Source: Nonomuraea corallina
GTDB lineage: Bacteria; Actinomycetota; Actinomycetes; Streptosporangiales; Streptosporangiaceae
NCBI RefSeq assembly: GCF_027620315.1
Contig: NZ_JAPNNL010000038.1
Location: 1-45,901, forward strand
Direction of reading: 5' to 3'
Length of the DNA stretch: 45,901 bases
In this document: one piece after another, positions 8,058-16,982 of the stretch
How the letters are laid out: every line of letters starts with the position of its first letter
Numbering within the stretch: position 1 is the stretch's first letter
The notes under the pieces: generated by a model
The model's database searches: none
What the model was told of the DNA's origin: nothing
The model's input: only the letters and a program-made list of their open reading frames with translations
Program-made: the position numbers and the translations under genes

Positions 8058-9199
8058 AGCGCCGGCACCTCGATCCTGCGGCCCTCCGCCGACGAGCGCA
8101 GCCCCAGCTCGGCCAGTTGCACGCCGCGCGCGCCCGAGGCGAAGTCGTACGGGAACGGCGCGTCCTCCAGCACGTGCCGGACGAACAGCTCCCACTGGAT
8201 CTTGAAGCCGTTGTCGAACTCGGCGTTGTCCGGCACGTCCTGCCAGCCGTCGCGGAAGCGGGCGGTCACCGGCAGGTCGGGGTTCCAGACCGGCTTGGGG
8301 GTGGCGGCGCGGTGCTGGGCCCGGCAGTCGCGCAGCCCCGCGACGGCGCTGCCGTGCGTGCCGTCCACCTGGAACTCCACCAGTTCGTCCCGGTTGACGC
8401 GGACCGTCCAGGAGGAGTTGATCTGCGCGACGACGCCGCCCTCCAGTTCGAAGATCCCGTAGGCGGCGTCGTCGGCCGTGGCCGCGTAGCGCTCGCCCCG
8501 CTCGTCCACCCGCTCCGGGATGTGCGTGGTGGCGTGCGCGTACACGGACGTGACCCGGCCGAACAGGTTCTCCATCACGTAGTGCCAGTGCGGGAACATG
8601 TCGAGCACGATGCCGCCGCCGTCCTCGGCCCGGTAGTTCCACGACGGGCGCTGCGCCTCCTGCCAGTCGCCCTCGAACACCCAGTAGCCGAACTCGCCGC
8701 GCACCGACAGGATCCGCCCGAAGAAGCCGCCGTCCACCAGCCGCTTGAGCTTCAGCAGGCCCGGCAGGAACAGTTTGTCCTGCACCACGCCGTTCTTGAC
8801 GCCCTTGGCCGTGGCCGCCTGGGCCAGCGTGACCGCCTCCTGCACCGACTCGGCGGTGGGCTTCTCGGCGTAGACGTGCTTGCCCGCGTCGACGGCCTTG
8901 AGCACGGCCTTGACCCGGGCCGAGGTGACCTGGGCGTCGAAATAGATCAGGTTGCCGTCGTCGGCCAGCGCGGCGTCGAGGTCGGTGGTGTGGTCGGGGA
9001 TGCCGTGGGCGGCCGCGAGCCGGGCGAGCTTGTCGGCGTTCCTGCCCACCAGCACCGGCCTGAGAGTGACCCGCTCGCCGTCGGAGAGCGTCACACCGCC
9101 CTGCTCGTTGATCGCCAGGATGGAGCGGACCAGGTGCTGACGGTAGCCCATCCGTCCGGTGACGCCGTTCATCACGACGCCGATGGTGCGCACGCTCAT
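8054..9199 (-). CDS. Gfo/Idh/MocA family NAD(P)-dependent oxidoreductase
   Basis: 381 aa. The N-terminal Rossmann domain starts RTIGVVMNGVTGRMGYRQHLVRSI, an unusual glycine loop for the family. The signature AGKHVYAEKPTAESVQEAV holds the conserved EKP Lys. The C-terminal domain includes LDMFPHWHYVMENLFGRVTSVYA, with a probable catalytic or substrate-binding His. These enzymes oxidise or reduce sugars, inositols and their derivatives with NAD(P). ATG 9199 follows a LacI-type operator at 9214-9227. It is the first gene of a three-gene operon whose members overlap by 4 bp. Repression by a LacI protein, most simply the one at 587, is likely. Confidence 0.92.
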   Translation of the reverse strand: MSVRTIGVVMNGVTGRMGYRQHLVRSILAINEQGGVTLSDGERVTLRPVLVGRNADKLARLAAAHGIPDHTTDLDAALADDGNLIYFDAQVTSARVKAVLKAVDAGKHVYAEKPTAESVQEAVTLAQAATAKGVKNGVVQDKLFLPGLLKLKRLVDGGFFGRILSVRGEFGYWVFEGDWQEAQRPSWNYRAEDGGGIVLDMFPHWHYVMENLFGRVTSVYAHATTHIPERVDERGERYAATADDAAYGIFELEGGVVAQINSSWTVRVNRDELVEFQVDGTHGSAVAGLRDCRAQHRAATPKPVWNPDLPVTARFRDGWQDVPDNAEFDNGFKIQWELFVRHVLEDAPFPYDFASGARGVQLAELGLRSSAEGRRIEVPAL

Positions 9200-9213
9200 G
9201 GGGATCCTTTCAC

Positions 9214-9227
9214 GGAAAGCGCTTTCC
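9214..9227. promoter_or_regulatory. LacI-type operator
   Basis: ggaaagcgctttcc is a perfect 14-bp palindrome with a central CG, as in LacI/GalR/CcpA operators. It sits 14 bp upstream of the oxidoreductase ATG, where a bound repressor would block transcription or escape. It is the only such palindrome I found in the window. Confidence 0.8.
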
Positions 9228-9246
9228 CGAACCGTACGGCGGAGCC

Positions 9247-9273
9247 GCCTGAGGCGTCAAGAGCCGCTCAGGC
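9247..9273 (-). terminator. Weak hairpin after RNase D
   Basis: gcctgag (9247-9253) pairs with ctcaggc (9267-9273) around a 13-nt loop. It overlaps the RNase D stop codon and may partly separate that gene from the regulated oxidoreductase operon. There is no U-tract. Confidence 0.3.
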
Positions 9274-10494
9274 CTCGCGCGCAGGCTCCAGCCTGGCCAG
9301 CGCCTGCGCGAGAGGCCGCGCGGTGAGCGTGAGCTGCCACTCCCGCGCGCCGAGCTTGCGCAGCCGGGCGGTGACGCTCTCCTCGCTGATCACCTCGGGT
9401 GGCTCCCAGGTGAGCCTGCGCACCGCGTCGGGCTGCAACAGGTTCTCCGTGGGCATGTGGTGCTCGTCGGCCAGCGCCGCCACCACGGCGCGCGCCGCCG
9501 CGAGCCGCTTGGCGGCGGCCGGGTCGCGGTCGGCCCAGCGGTTGGCCGGCGGCGGCCCGTCACCGGCCGTGCTCGGCTGCGGGAGCTGGCTGTCGGGCAG
9601 GGACCGGGCCCTGGCCACCGCGCCCAGCCAGTCGTTCATGTGGCGGCGGGCGCTGCGGCCGGTGAACGCCGAGATCTCGGTGAGCGCCTTCTTGGTGCGC
9701 GGTCCCTCCAGCGCCGCCGTCACGATCGCGGCGTCGGGCAGCACCCGGCCGGGGGCCAGGTCGTTCTCGCGGGCGATCCGGTCGCGCATCGTCCACAGCT
9801 CGCGCACGATGGCCAGCGCGCGCACGTTGCGCACCTTGTGGATGCCGGACGTGCGCCGCCAGGGATCGGCGCGCGGCGCCGGCGGCGGCGTGTTGAGCAC
9901 CGCCTCGAACTCCTCGCGCGCCCACTCCAGCTTGCCCGCCTCCACCAGCTCCCGGTGGAGCGCGTCGCGGAGCTCCACCAGCACCTCCACGTCGAGCGCG
10001 GCGTAGCGCAGCCACGCCTCGGGCAGCGGCCTGGTCGACCAGTCGGCCGCCGAGTGGCCCTTCTCCAGGCGCAGCCCCAGCACCGTCTCCACCATCGTGC
10101 CGAGCCCCACCCGCTCGTAGCCGAGCAGCCGGCCGGCCAGCTCGGTGTCGAACACGTAGCGCGGCCGGAACCCCAGCTCCAGCAGGCACGGCAGATCCTG
10201 GGAGGCGGCGTGCAGCACGATCTCCACCCCGGCGACGGCCTCGTCGAGCGCCGACAGGTCGGGGCAGGAGACCGGGTCGATCAGCGCCGTGCCGGCGCCC
10301 TCGCGGCGCAGCTGCACGAGGTAGGCGCGGTTGCCGTAGCGGTAGCCCGAGGCGCGCTCGGCGTCGACCGCCACCGGCCCGGAACCGGAGGCGAACGCCT
10401 CGACGGTGCGGGCGTAGGCGGCCGCGTCGGCGACGATCGGCGGGATGCCGTCACGCGGCTCCAGGAGCGGGACGACCGTCCGTTCTTCGGTCAT
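9268..10494 (-). CDS. rnd: Ribonuclease D (DEDD 3'-5' exonuclease with HRDC domain)
   Basis: 408 aa. The DEDD exonuclease motifs are complete: VAVDAERASGYRYGNRAYLVQL (ExoI, DxE), LHAASQDLPCLLELG (ExoII Asp) and YAALDVEVLVELRD (ExoIII, Tyr and Asp, DEDDy type). An HRDC domain follows at about residues 215-295 (VRNVRALAIVRELWTMRDRIARENDLAPGRVLPD). RNase D trims 3' ends of tRNA and other stable RNA precursors using two metal ions. ATG 10494 has a ggtgg Shine-Dalgarno. It lies 45 bp downstream of the DUF3000 gene on the same strand. Confidence 0.93.
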   Translation of the reverse strand: MTEERTVVPLLEPRDGIPPIVADAAAYARTVEAFASGSGPVAVDAERASGYRYGNRAYLVQLRREGAGTALIDPVSCPDLSALDEAVAGVEIVLHAASQDLPCLLELGFRPRYVFDTELAGRLLGYERVGLGTMVETVLGLRLEKGHSAADWSTRPLPEAWLRYAALDVEVLVELRDALHRELVEAGKLEWAREEFEAVLNTPPPAPRADPWRRTSGIHKVRNVRALAIVRELWTMRDRIARENDLAPGRVLPDAAIVTAALEGPRTKKALTEISAFTGRSARRHMNDWLGAVARARSLPDSQLPQPSTAGDGPPPANRWADRDPAAAKRLAAARAVVAALADEHHMPTENLLQPDAVRRLTWEPPEVISEESVTARLRKLGAREWQLTLTARPLAQALARLEPAREA

Positions 10495-10539
10495 GAGTCC
10501 ACCGCCCTCATGACACCGTTGCTGTGTTGTCTGGTGCCC

Positions 10540-11136
10540 TCACGTCGTTCGGTCACTCTCCGGATCTTCGCGTCTGCGAGGCATGGCGGCCACGTCGGGG
10601 GGGAGGGGCGGGATCCCGGCCGCCACGCACATGAGGTCGCACCACGCGGCGACGTGACCGGACAGATCCTCCTGCGCGGGGGACCAGGACGCCCGCAACT
10701 CGAGCTCGGTGGTGACCGGGTCGTCGGCCTTGTTGCCGAAGCCCTCGGACACCGCTCTTGTCACCGTACCGCCGGCGGCGGAGTAGGCGGCGTCGTGGGC
10801 CTCGAGCGCCTCCGTCAGCCAGCTCCACGCGACGGGCCCGAGCAGCGGGTCGGAGGTGATCTCCGGCTCCATGTCGGCCCGCACGTAGGCCACCAGCCGG
10901 AACGGGCCGTCCCACCCGCGCTGGCCGTCGGGGTCGTAGAGCAGGATCAGCCGGCCGACCGCGAGCTCGTCGTCGTCGCGGTAGACCGACGCGCCGATCG
11001 CCGCCGAGTGGGGGGCCAGGCGCTGGGGCGCGGGCAGCTCCTCCAGCTCGATCTCCGGCCTGACCTCGGCCGGCCGCAGGCTCGCGGCCGCGCGGCGGAA
11101 CGCCGCGGGCGCTGGTGGCCGCTCACCGAGGGTCAT
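10540..11136 (-). CDS. DUF3000 domain-containing protein
   Basis: 198 aa. It matches the actinobacterial DUF3000 pattern: PAAFRRAAASLRPAEVRPEIELEELPAPQRLAPH near the N-terminus, a GRLILLYDPDGQRGWDGPFRLVAYVRADMEPEI core, and a C-terminal helix AAWCDLMCVAAGIPPLPP. Function is unknown. I start it at ATG 11136 because the conserved segment begins soon after and TACTCT lies 6 nt upstream on the coding strand, as for a leaderless transcript. A start at 11187 is possible but adds only a low-complexity stretch. Confidence 0.85.
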   Translation of the reverse strand: MTLGERPPAPAAFRRAAASLRPAEVRPEIELEELPAPQRLAPHSAAIGASVYRDDDELAVGRLILLYDPDGQRGWDGPFRLVAYVRADMEPEITSDPLLGPVAWSWLTEALEAHDAAYSAAGGTVTRAVSEGFGNKADDPVTTELELRASWSPAQEDLSGHVAAWCDLMCVAAGIPPLPPDVAAMPRRREDPESDRTT

Positions 11137-11196
11137 AGTCGAAGAGTAGGTCGAAGGGGGACGGAAGGGGACCACGGGGGTGCTCATCGTGCGCGG

Positions 11197-11412
11197 TCAC
11201 ACCGTCGCCAGCCGGCGGACCGGGCGGGCGAGCTGGGCGGAACCGAGGATGACGGCATGGCCGCACGAGACGCAGGCCCACTCCGGGCACTCGCCGAGCT
11301 CGTGCTCGTCGGCGCAGACCGGCTGCTCGAACAGCCGCTCGCCGGCGCAGGACGCGCAGTGCCCGCTGCGGCACTGCGCGGAACTCCACAACGCTGTCAT
11401 CGCACCAGTCAT
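11197..11412 (-). CDS. Small Cys-rich (probable zinc-binding) protein
   Basis: 71 aa with seven Cys (about residues 14, 19, 22, 33, 42, 47 and 50), including CRSGHCASC and CPEWACVSCGH. The Cys-pair spacing suggests one or two zinc knuckles. A gaaagg Shine-Dalgarno lies about 10 nt before ATG 11412; longer frames upstream are low-complexity. The Val/Arg-rich tail may contact nucleic acid. It lies between DUF3000 and hemE, divergent from hemE. I do not know its function. Confidence 0.7.
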   Translation of the reverse strand: MTGAMTALWSSAQCRSGHCASCAGERLFEQPVCADEHELGECPEWACVSCGHAVILGSAQLARPVRRLATV

Positions 11413-11712
11413 CGAACCGGGGCCTTTCTTCGGGTCGTGGCTCCGACGTTGGCACGAGCGACTGACAATTCCGTGCAACGCGCTCGGCGTGTCCCGAAAG
11501 TGGATGGCGAATCGATGCCGCGCGGTGCCTTTGCCGACAATTGGACCGCCTGAGACCGGCGGCAGGCTGTCGCATGGGGCGGCCTCGACTCCGAGGGCCG
11601 ACGCTGAAACGTCCACCGGTACATCTGATCATGGATCGGGGGGTGACTGACGGGATTTTCCCGACAACGCGCCGATGACAGGACCGCGGCACCGCCATGG
11701 CACCCTGGAAGG
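11413..11712. other. Divergent intergenic region before hemE
   Basis: 300 bp between the small Cys-rich gene (minus) and hemE (plus). It must hold both promoters, but I cannot place them confidently. A short inverted repeat, cgggattttcccg, lies at about 11652-11664. No gene with a plausible start and codon pattern is visible. Confidence 0.5.
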
Positions 11713-12735
11713 GTGAATCTCGCCGACTCCGCCTTCCTGCGCGCCTGCCGCCGCCAGGACGTCCCGCACACCCCTGTCTGGTACATGCGCCAGGCAGGGC
11801 GCTCGCTGCCCGAATACCTCAAGGCGCGCGAAGGCGTGCCCATGCTCACCGCGTGCGCCACGCCCGACCTGATCGTCGAGATCACCATGCAGCCGGTCCG
11901 CCGCTACGGCGTCGACGCGGCCATCTTCTTCAGCGACATCGTCGTGCCGCTCAAGGCCATCGGCATCGACCTCGACATCAAGCCCGGCGTCGGCCCCGTC
12001 GTCGCCGACCCGATCCGCGACCGGGCCGGGCTCGACGCGCTGCGCCCGCTGGAGCCCGGCGACGTGCCGTACGTCACCGAGGCGATCGAGGCGCTGACCG
12101 GCGAGCTGGGCGGCACGCCGCTGATCGGCTTCGCCGGCGCGCCGTTCACGCTCGGCTCCTACCTCATCGAGGGCGGGCCGTCCAAGAACCACGACCGCAC
12201 CAAGGCCATGATGTACGGCGAGCCCGAGCTGTGGCACGCCCTCATGGACCGGCTGGCCGGCATCGTCCTCGAACACCTGCGGCTGCAGGTGCTGGCCGGC
12301 GCCTCCGCCGTCCAGCTGTTCGACTCGTGGGTGGGCGCGGTGGCGGCCGACGACTACCGCGCGTTCGTGCTGCCGCACACCCGGCGCATCTTCGCCGGGC
12401 TGGCCGACCTGGGGGTGCCGCGCATCCACTTCGGCGTCGGCACCGGCGAGCTGCTCGGGCTGCTCGGCGAGTCGGGGGCCGACGTGGTCGGCGTCGACTG
12501 GCGGGTGCCGCTCGACGAGGCGGCCCGGCGGGTGGGCCCCGGCAAGGCGCTGCAGGGCAACCTCGACCCGGCCATCCTGCTGGCCCCGTGGGAGGTCGTC
12601 GAGCGCAAGGCCCGCGAGGTGCTGCGGCGCGGGGAGGCGGCCGAGGGCCACGTGTTCAACCTCGGCCACGGCGTCCTCCCGTCCACCGACCCCGACCAGC
12701 TCAAACGCCTGACGGACCTGGTCCACACCTCCTGA
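11713..12735 (+). CDS. hemE: Uroporphyrinogen decarboxylase
   Basis: 340 aa, normal for HemE. The signature [15 protein letters not shown] near residue 22 contains the substrate-binding Arg, and [16 protein letters not shown] and [15 protein letters not shown] are the other family blocks. It decarboxylates the four acetate side chains of uroporphyrinogen III to give coproporphyrinogen III in the cytoplasm. GTG 11713 has a ggaaggg Shine-Dalgarno very close to it. The later haem genes cgoX and chdC lie about 3 kb downstream on the same strand, separated by genes on the opposite strand and a TetR gene. Confidence 0.97.
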   Translation: MNLADSAFLRACRRQDVPHTPVWYMRQAGRSLPEYLKAREGVPMLTACATPDLIVEITMQPVRRYGVDAAIFFSDIVVPLKAIGIDLDIKPGVGPVVADPIRDRAGLDALRPLEPGDVPYVTEAIEALTGELGGTPLIGFAGAPFTLGSYLIEGGPSKNHDRTKAMMYGEPELWHALMDRLAGIVLEHLRLQVLAGASAVQLFDSWVGAVAADDYRAFVLPHTRRIFAGLADLGVPRIHFGVGTGELLGLLGESGADVVGVDWRVPLDEAARRVGPGKALQGNLDPAILLAPWEVVERKAREVLRRGEAAEGHVFNLGHGVLPSTDPDQLKRLTDLVHTS

Positions 12736-12865
12736 CCCCGCCCCGACCGCCCGCGCTGTGACCGCTCGGGCCTGATCGTTCGGGTCTCTGGCCACCCTCG
12801 CCCTCAGGCGGCTTCGGGAGGACGGTGAGGGCTGGTGCGGGCCGTACGTCCGCGAAGGGGTGGTG

Positions 12866-13831
12866 TCACGCGGTGGACGGGTCGGGGGCGGGCGGGCCGG
12901 ACGCGGGCGGCGCCGTCCTGCGTCGGCGCCGGCGCAGCAGCACCGCCGCCAGCACCACCGGCGGGGTGATCATCACCAGCCACGGCAGGGCCGCGCCGAG
13001 GGCCGTGACCAGCACCATGAGGAAGGTCACGAGCGACTCCCAGCCCGCCCGCAGACCCCCGAAGAACCCGGCGGGCTCGTCCGACGGCGTCGTCACCGCC
13101 GCGGCCGGGCCCGCGAGCCGCAGCGTGAGCGTGGCCATGGCGGTCTGCTCGGCCAGGCTCTTGCGCTGGGCCTGCAGCGACTCCAGGTTCGCCTCCCGCG
13201 CGGCGATCTCGCGCTCGACGTCCAGCACCTGGCCGATCGTGTCCGCCTTGGTCAGCAGCGTGCGCAGCGACTCCAGTGACCGCTCTGCCGACTTCACCCG
13301 GCTCTCCACGTCGGCCACCATGAGGGTGACGTCCTCCGTCTGCTGGTTCAGCGACAGCCGCTCGCCCAGGTCACCGCCGAGCCGGGTCAGCACGTCCGGA
13401 TAGCGCGCGGGCGGGATCTTGAACTCCAGCTCCGCCGACGCGTTCGCGTGCTCGGAGGAGCGGGTCTCCTCCTTGGCCAGATGGCCGCCCGCCCCGGTGA
13501 CGATGTCCTTGGCCTGCTGAGCGGCGACCGCGACGTCCTTCACCCGGACCGTCATCCGGCCGGTGTAGATCACCTCCCGGTCCTGCCGGGTGACCTCCAC
13601 ACCTGAAGCCGGGTCCCGCCCCGCCTCGCCGCCGGCCCGCCCCGCCTCGTCGCGTGCCTGACCGTCGCCGCCCGCCGGGGCGCGCGTCTGCCGTACCGGG
13701 GCCTGCTCGGCCGCGACGGCGGGCGCGTCCGCGGACCCGACCGACGCCACCTCGCCGCCTCCGGCGCATCCTGCCAGCAGCAGGGCCGCGCACCCTGACA
13801 GCAGCGCGGCGATCGTCTGCTTTGTCCTCAT
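12866..13831 (-). CDS. DUF4349 domain-containing lipoprotein
   Basis: 321 aa. A lipoprotein signal (MRTKQTIAALLSGCAALLLAGCAGG, lipobox LAGC with Cys about residue 22) is followed by an Ala/Pro/Arg-rich linker. The DUF4349 core comes next (YTGRMTVRVKDVAVAAQQAKDIVTGAGGHLAKEE), with a long coiled coil at about 175-235 (DVESRVKSAERSLESLRTLLTKADTIGQVLDVEREIAAREANLESLQAQRKSLAEQ). A membrane segment near residues 275-300 and an Arg-rich end follow. It is anchored at both ends, with the bulk outside the cell. The function of the family is unknown. It follows the CPBP gene by 44 bp. Confidence 0.88.
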   Translation of the reverse strand: MRTKQTIAALLSGCAALLLAGCAGGGEVASVGSADAPAVAAEQAPVRQTRAPAGGDGQARDEAGRAGGEAGRDPASGVEVTRQDREVIYTGRMTVRVKDVAVAAQQAKDIVTGAGGHLAKEETRSSEHANASAELEFKIPPARYPDVLTRLGGDLGERLSLNQQTEDVTLMVADVESRVKSAERSLESLRTLLTKADTIGQVLDVEREIAAREANLESLQAQRKSLAEQTAMATLTLRLAGPAAAVTTPSDEPAGFFGGLRAGWESLVTFLMVLVTALGAALPWLVMITPPVVLAAVLLRRRRRRTAPPASGPPAPDPSTA

Positions 13832-13875
13832 GACCGGTAAACGGCTCCGGCCAGGGTCGGGTTTGATCGGACCCA

Positions 13876-14649
13876 TCACGGTACGATCACGTCTCGGTGT
13901 CGCGACCGCAGGCCTCCGGCGGCGACGACGGCCACGGCGACCGCGGCGGTGATCGTCGAGACGAGCCGCACGTCGAAGTGGGACCCGTTCACGGGGAACA
14001 GTTGCCAGCCGAGGTTGACCGTCATGTGGAAGAGAGCCATGGCGAAGACGCTGTCCCCTGTCCGGCCGTACAACCACACCATGATCACCCGGATGGCGAC
14101 GGTGCCGAGCGACCACCAGGCGATCCAGGACACGGGCCGCTGCACCAGCAGCAGCGCCGGCCAGTGCCACACCGCCCAGAACGCTCCCAGGACGAGCGCG
14201 GCCCCCAGCGGGCCCCACCGTTCCCGCAGGGGCGCGGTGGCGTACCCGGACCAGCCGAGTTCCTCGCACACGGCCCCGGCGAAGAATCCGAGCGCGAGCA
14301 GCACCGTCAGCGTCAGCGAGAAGTCGGGTCCGGGCACGTCGGCGCCCGTCAGCCGCAGCACCACGTACGACGCCGTCACGACGGCCGGATACAGCAGCAG
14401 GACGGGGACGTACCAGATCGTGGCCTTGACCCGTCGACCGTCGAACGCCCGGGCGAGCAGAGCCCGCGCGCCCGCCGGCCCGGACCGCCGGTACTCCAGC
14501 CAGAGCGCGGCGACCGCCGGGCAGACGAACGCCAGCGCGGCCGGGGGGAGCCCGGGCAGGATCCGCGCGCCGATCACCGCGTCCACGGCGAGGAAGGGCA
14601 CGGTGAACACGAGCACTAAAATGAAGAAACTTGGGATACCATGTCTCAT
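13876..14649 (-). CDS. CPBP family intramembrane glutamic endopeptidase
   Basis: 257 aa with about seven hydrophobic segments. The CPBP (Abi/Rce1-like) motifs are present: EELGWSGYATAPLRERWG (catalytic Glu pair), FWAVWHWPALLL (His) and ALFHMTVNLGW (His). Family members cleave membrane or prenylated proteins within the bilayer; roles include bacteriocin self-protection. ATG 14649 is preceded by a likely promoter (-10 TACGTT 6 nt upstream) that overlaps the ribosome site of the divergent TetR gene. The 34-bp gap suggests that TetR controls this gene. Confidence 0.9.
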   Translation of the reverse strand: MRHGIPSFFILVLVFTVPFLAVDAVIGARILPGLPPAALAFVCPAVAALWLEYRRSGPAGARALLARAFDGRRVKATIWYVPVLLLYPAVVTASYVVLRLTGADVPGPDFSLTLTVLLALGFFAGAVCEELGWSGYATAPLRERWGPLGAALVLGAFWAVWHWPALLLVQRPVSWIAWWSLGTVAIRVIMVWLYGRTGDSVFAMALFHMTVNLGWQLFPVNGSHFDVRLVSTITAAVAVAVVAAGGLRSRHRDVIVP

Positions 14650-14655
14650 TGACGC

Positions 14656-14684
14656 AACGTACCAAGCCGCCCAGGAGGCGTCCA
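14656..14684 (-). promoter_or_regulatory. Promoter of the CPBP gene, overlapping the TetR start
   Basis: On the minus strand, TGGACG (14679-14684), a 17-nt spacer and TACGTT (14656-14661) form a good promoter. The -10 ends 6 nt before the CPBP ATG, consistent with a leaderless mRNA. The -35 covers the first base of the TetR ATG, and the spacer covers its aggagg Shine-Dalgarno. Confidence 0.5.
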
Positions 14685-15514
14685 TGCCGGAGTCCGCTCC
14701 CCGCCGCAGGCCGCGCCTGAGCGACCAGGAGACGCGGCGGCGGATGCTCGACGCCGCGCTCGCCCTGGTCGAGCAGGACGGGCTGACCGTCGGTCTCGAC
14801 CACATCAGCGTCGAAGACGTCATCCAACGGGCCGGGGTGTCGCGCACCGCGGTCTACCGGCGCTGGCCGTACAAGGATCTCTTCCACGCCGACCTGCTGC
14901 GCGAGCTGGCGCGCGGCGCCGCGCCCGCCTCCGCGGTCGACGAGGAGGCCACCCGGCGGCTGCTCGGCTCGGTGCTCGACGGGCGCGCCGCCGAGCCGGC
15001 CACCCCGCAGGGCAGGCACGACCTGCTCACCGAGATGCTGCGGGTGAGCGCCGCCGACGACTTCGAGGCCATCCACCGCTCCGCCGGGTGGCGCACCTAC
15101 CTGGCACTCCAGGCCACGTTCCTCAGCCTGCCCGACGGCGAGCTGCGCGCCGACGTGGGGGAGGCGCTGCGACTGTCCGAGTCGCGGTTCGTCGACCGGG
15201 TCGCGCGCGGCTGGGAGCTGGTCGCGACCGCCTTGGGCTACCGGCCGCGCCCGGAGGCCGGCGGCGGCTTCCCGCTCATCGCGACCCTGGCCTGCGCGAG
15301 CATGCGCGGGCTGGTCCTGATGGCCCTGCCGGACCCGGAGCTGCTCACCCGCCGGGTGCCCGCCAACCCGACCGGGGCCTCCACGCCCGCCGACTGGTCG
15401 CTCATCGGCCTGGCGGCGGCCGGCATCGGCGTCACCTTCCTCGAACTTGACCCCGGCGTCACGTGGGACGACGAGCGCACGGCCGCCGTGCGAGCCTTGT
15501 TCGCCGGGCCCTGA
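14684..15514 (+). CDS. TetR family transcriptional regulator
   Basis: 276 aa, long for a TetR protein. The DNA-binding domain lies at residues 12-75 (TRRRMLDAALALVEQDGLTVGLDHISVEDVIQRAGVSRTAVYRRWPYKDLFHADLL). The C-terminal domain is helical and Leu/Ala-rich, and ligand binding cannot be predicted. ATG 14684 has a near-perfect aggagg Shine-Dalgarno 5 nt upstream. It diverges from the CPBP protease gene with only 34 bp between them, so the two probably share an operator. An AT-rich patch (taaaat at 14617-14622) inside the CPBP coding region could serve as its own -10. Confidence 0.92.
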   Translation: MPESAPRRRPRLSDQETRRRMLDAALALVEQDGLTVGLDHISVEDVIQRAGVSRTAVYRRWPYKDLFHADLLRELARGAAPASAVDEEATRRLLGSVLDGRAAEPATPQGRHDLLTEMLRVSAADDFEAIHRSAGWRTYLALQATFLSLPDGELRADVGEALRLSESRFVDRVARGWELVATALGYRPRPEAGGGFPLIATLACASMRGLVLMALPDPELLTRRVPANPTGASTPADWSLIGLAAAGIGVTFLELDPGVTWDDERTAAVRALFAGP

Positions 15515-15569
15515 TGCGCGTGTCCCCCGGTCTCCTGACCGGGACCGGGAGGCGGTAGCGTCAGGAAGC

Positions 15570-16982
15570 GTGGAAGGGAATCGCGCACACGTTGCCGTCA
15601 TCGGCGGTGGCATCTCCGGCCTGGCCGCCGCGTGGCACCTCAAGCAGGGCGCGGGCGAGCAGATCAAGGTGACGGTGCTCGACGGCGCCTCCCGCGTCGG
15701 CGGCAAGCTGTACGCGACGGAGGTGGCCGGGGTCAGCCTCGACGTCGGCGCGGAGGCCATGCTGGCCAGGCGGCCCGAGGGCAAGGAGCTGGCCAGGGCG
15801 GTGGGCATGGGCGACGACCTGGTGCACCCGGGCACCGCCTCGTCGGCCATCTACAGCAGAGGCGTGCTGAGGTCGCTGCCCAAGGGCCAGGTCATGGGCG
15901 TGCCGTCCGACCTGGCCGAGCTGGCCAAGTCCGGCATCCTGTCGCCGGCCGGGCTGCTGCGGGTGCCGCTCGACCGGATCATGCCCGCCACCCTGGTCCG
16001 CACCGACGTGTCCGTCGCCGCCTACATCCGGGCCAGGATGGGCGGCGAGGTGCTCGACCGGCTGGTCGAGCCGCTGCTCGGCGGCGTGTACGCGGGACGC
16101 TCCGACAGGCTGTCGCTGGAGGCGACGATGCCGCGCGTCGCCGCCGCGGCCCGCTCCGAGCGCTCCCTGCTCACCGCCGCCCGGCACATCGTCGACGAGG
16201 CCCCCAAGGGCGCGGGCCCCGTCTTCACCACGCTCCGCGCCGGCATGGGCGCCCTGCCGGAGGCCGTCGCCAAAGCGTCCGGGGCCGACGTCAGGACCGG
16301 CGTCACCGTACGCGAGCTGCACCGCACCGAGCACGGCTGGCGGCTCGTCGCCGGGCCGGTGCCCGAGCCCGAGATCATCGAGGCGGACGCGGTGATCGTC
16401 GCCGTGCCCGCGCCCGCCGCCGCCCGCCTGCTCCAGGCCGAGGTGCCGACGGCCGCCGCCGAGCTGGCGCGCATCGAGTACGCCAGCATGGCCGTCGTCA
16501 GCCTCGCCTACCCCGCCGCCGCCTTCCCCGAGCCGCCCGCGCGCACCGGCTACCTGGTGCCGCCGGTCGAAGGCCGGGTCGTCAAGGCGGTCACGTTCAG
16601 CTCGGTCAAGTGGCCTCACCTGTCACGCGACCTGGTGCTCCTGCGCTGTTCCATCGGCCGGATCGGCGAGGAGCACCTGCTGCAGCGCGAAGACGCGGAG
16701 CTGGTCTCGCTGGCCATGGCCGAGATGAGCGAGGTCATGGGAGCGCGCGGGCTCCCGCTCGACTCCCGCGTCACCCGATGGGGCGGCGCTCTGCCGCAGT
16801 ACGACGTGGGCCACATCGACCGGGTGGCGCGCGTGCACGCCGCCGTGTCCGGGCAGCCGGCGCTGGCGGTCTGCGGAGCGGCCTACGACGGGCTGGGCAT
16901 CCCCGCCTGCGTCGCGACCGCTCGCACGGCCGCCACCCGGATCCTGGACCACTTGTCCCAGCGAGGAGAATCAGAGTCATGA
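15570..16982 (+). CDS. hemY: Coproporphyrinogen III oxidase / protoporphyrinogen oxidase (HemY type)
   Basis: 470 aa, normal for the family. The FAD dinucleotide-binding motif [17 protein letters not shown] starts at residue 8, and the C-terminal FAD motif is [25 protein letters not shown]. In actinobacteria this flavoenzyme (also called CgoX) oxidises coproporphyrinogen III to coproporphyrin III with O2. The neighbouring chdC confirms the coproporphyrin-dependent route. GTG 15570 has aggaag just upstream and TAGCGT 8 nt upstream, so either leadered or leaderless initiation is possible. Its stop overlaps the chdC start by 4 bp (ATGA), implying coupled translation. Confidence 0.95.
   Translation: MEGNRAHVAVIGGGISGLAAAWHLKQGAGEQIKVTVLDGASRVGGKLYATEVAGVSLDVGAEAMLARRPEGKELARAVGMGDDLVHPGTASSAIYSRGVLRSLPKGQVMGVPSDLAELAKSGILSPAGLLRVPLDRIMPATLVRTDVSVAAYIRARMGGEVLDRLVEPLLGGVYAGRSDRLSLEATMPRVAAAARSERSLLTAARHIVDEAPKGAGPVFTTLRAGMGALPEAVAKASGADVRTGVTVRELHRTEHGWRLVAGPVPEPEIIEADAVIVAVPAPAAARLLQAEVPTAAAELARIEYASMAVVSLAYPAAAFPEPPARTGYLVPPVEGRVVKAVTFSSVKWPHLSRDLVLLRCSIGRIGEEHLLQREDAELVSLAMAEMSEVMGARGLPLDSRVTRWGGALPQYDVGHIDRVARVHAAVSGQPALAVCGAAYDGLGIPACVATARTAATRILDHLSQRGESES

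Noticed and set aside
13876..15514. Bacteriocin-immunity or toxin cluster around the CPBP protease
   Set aside because: CPBP proteins can give immunity, but no bacteriocin, transporter or modification gene is nearby.
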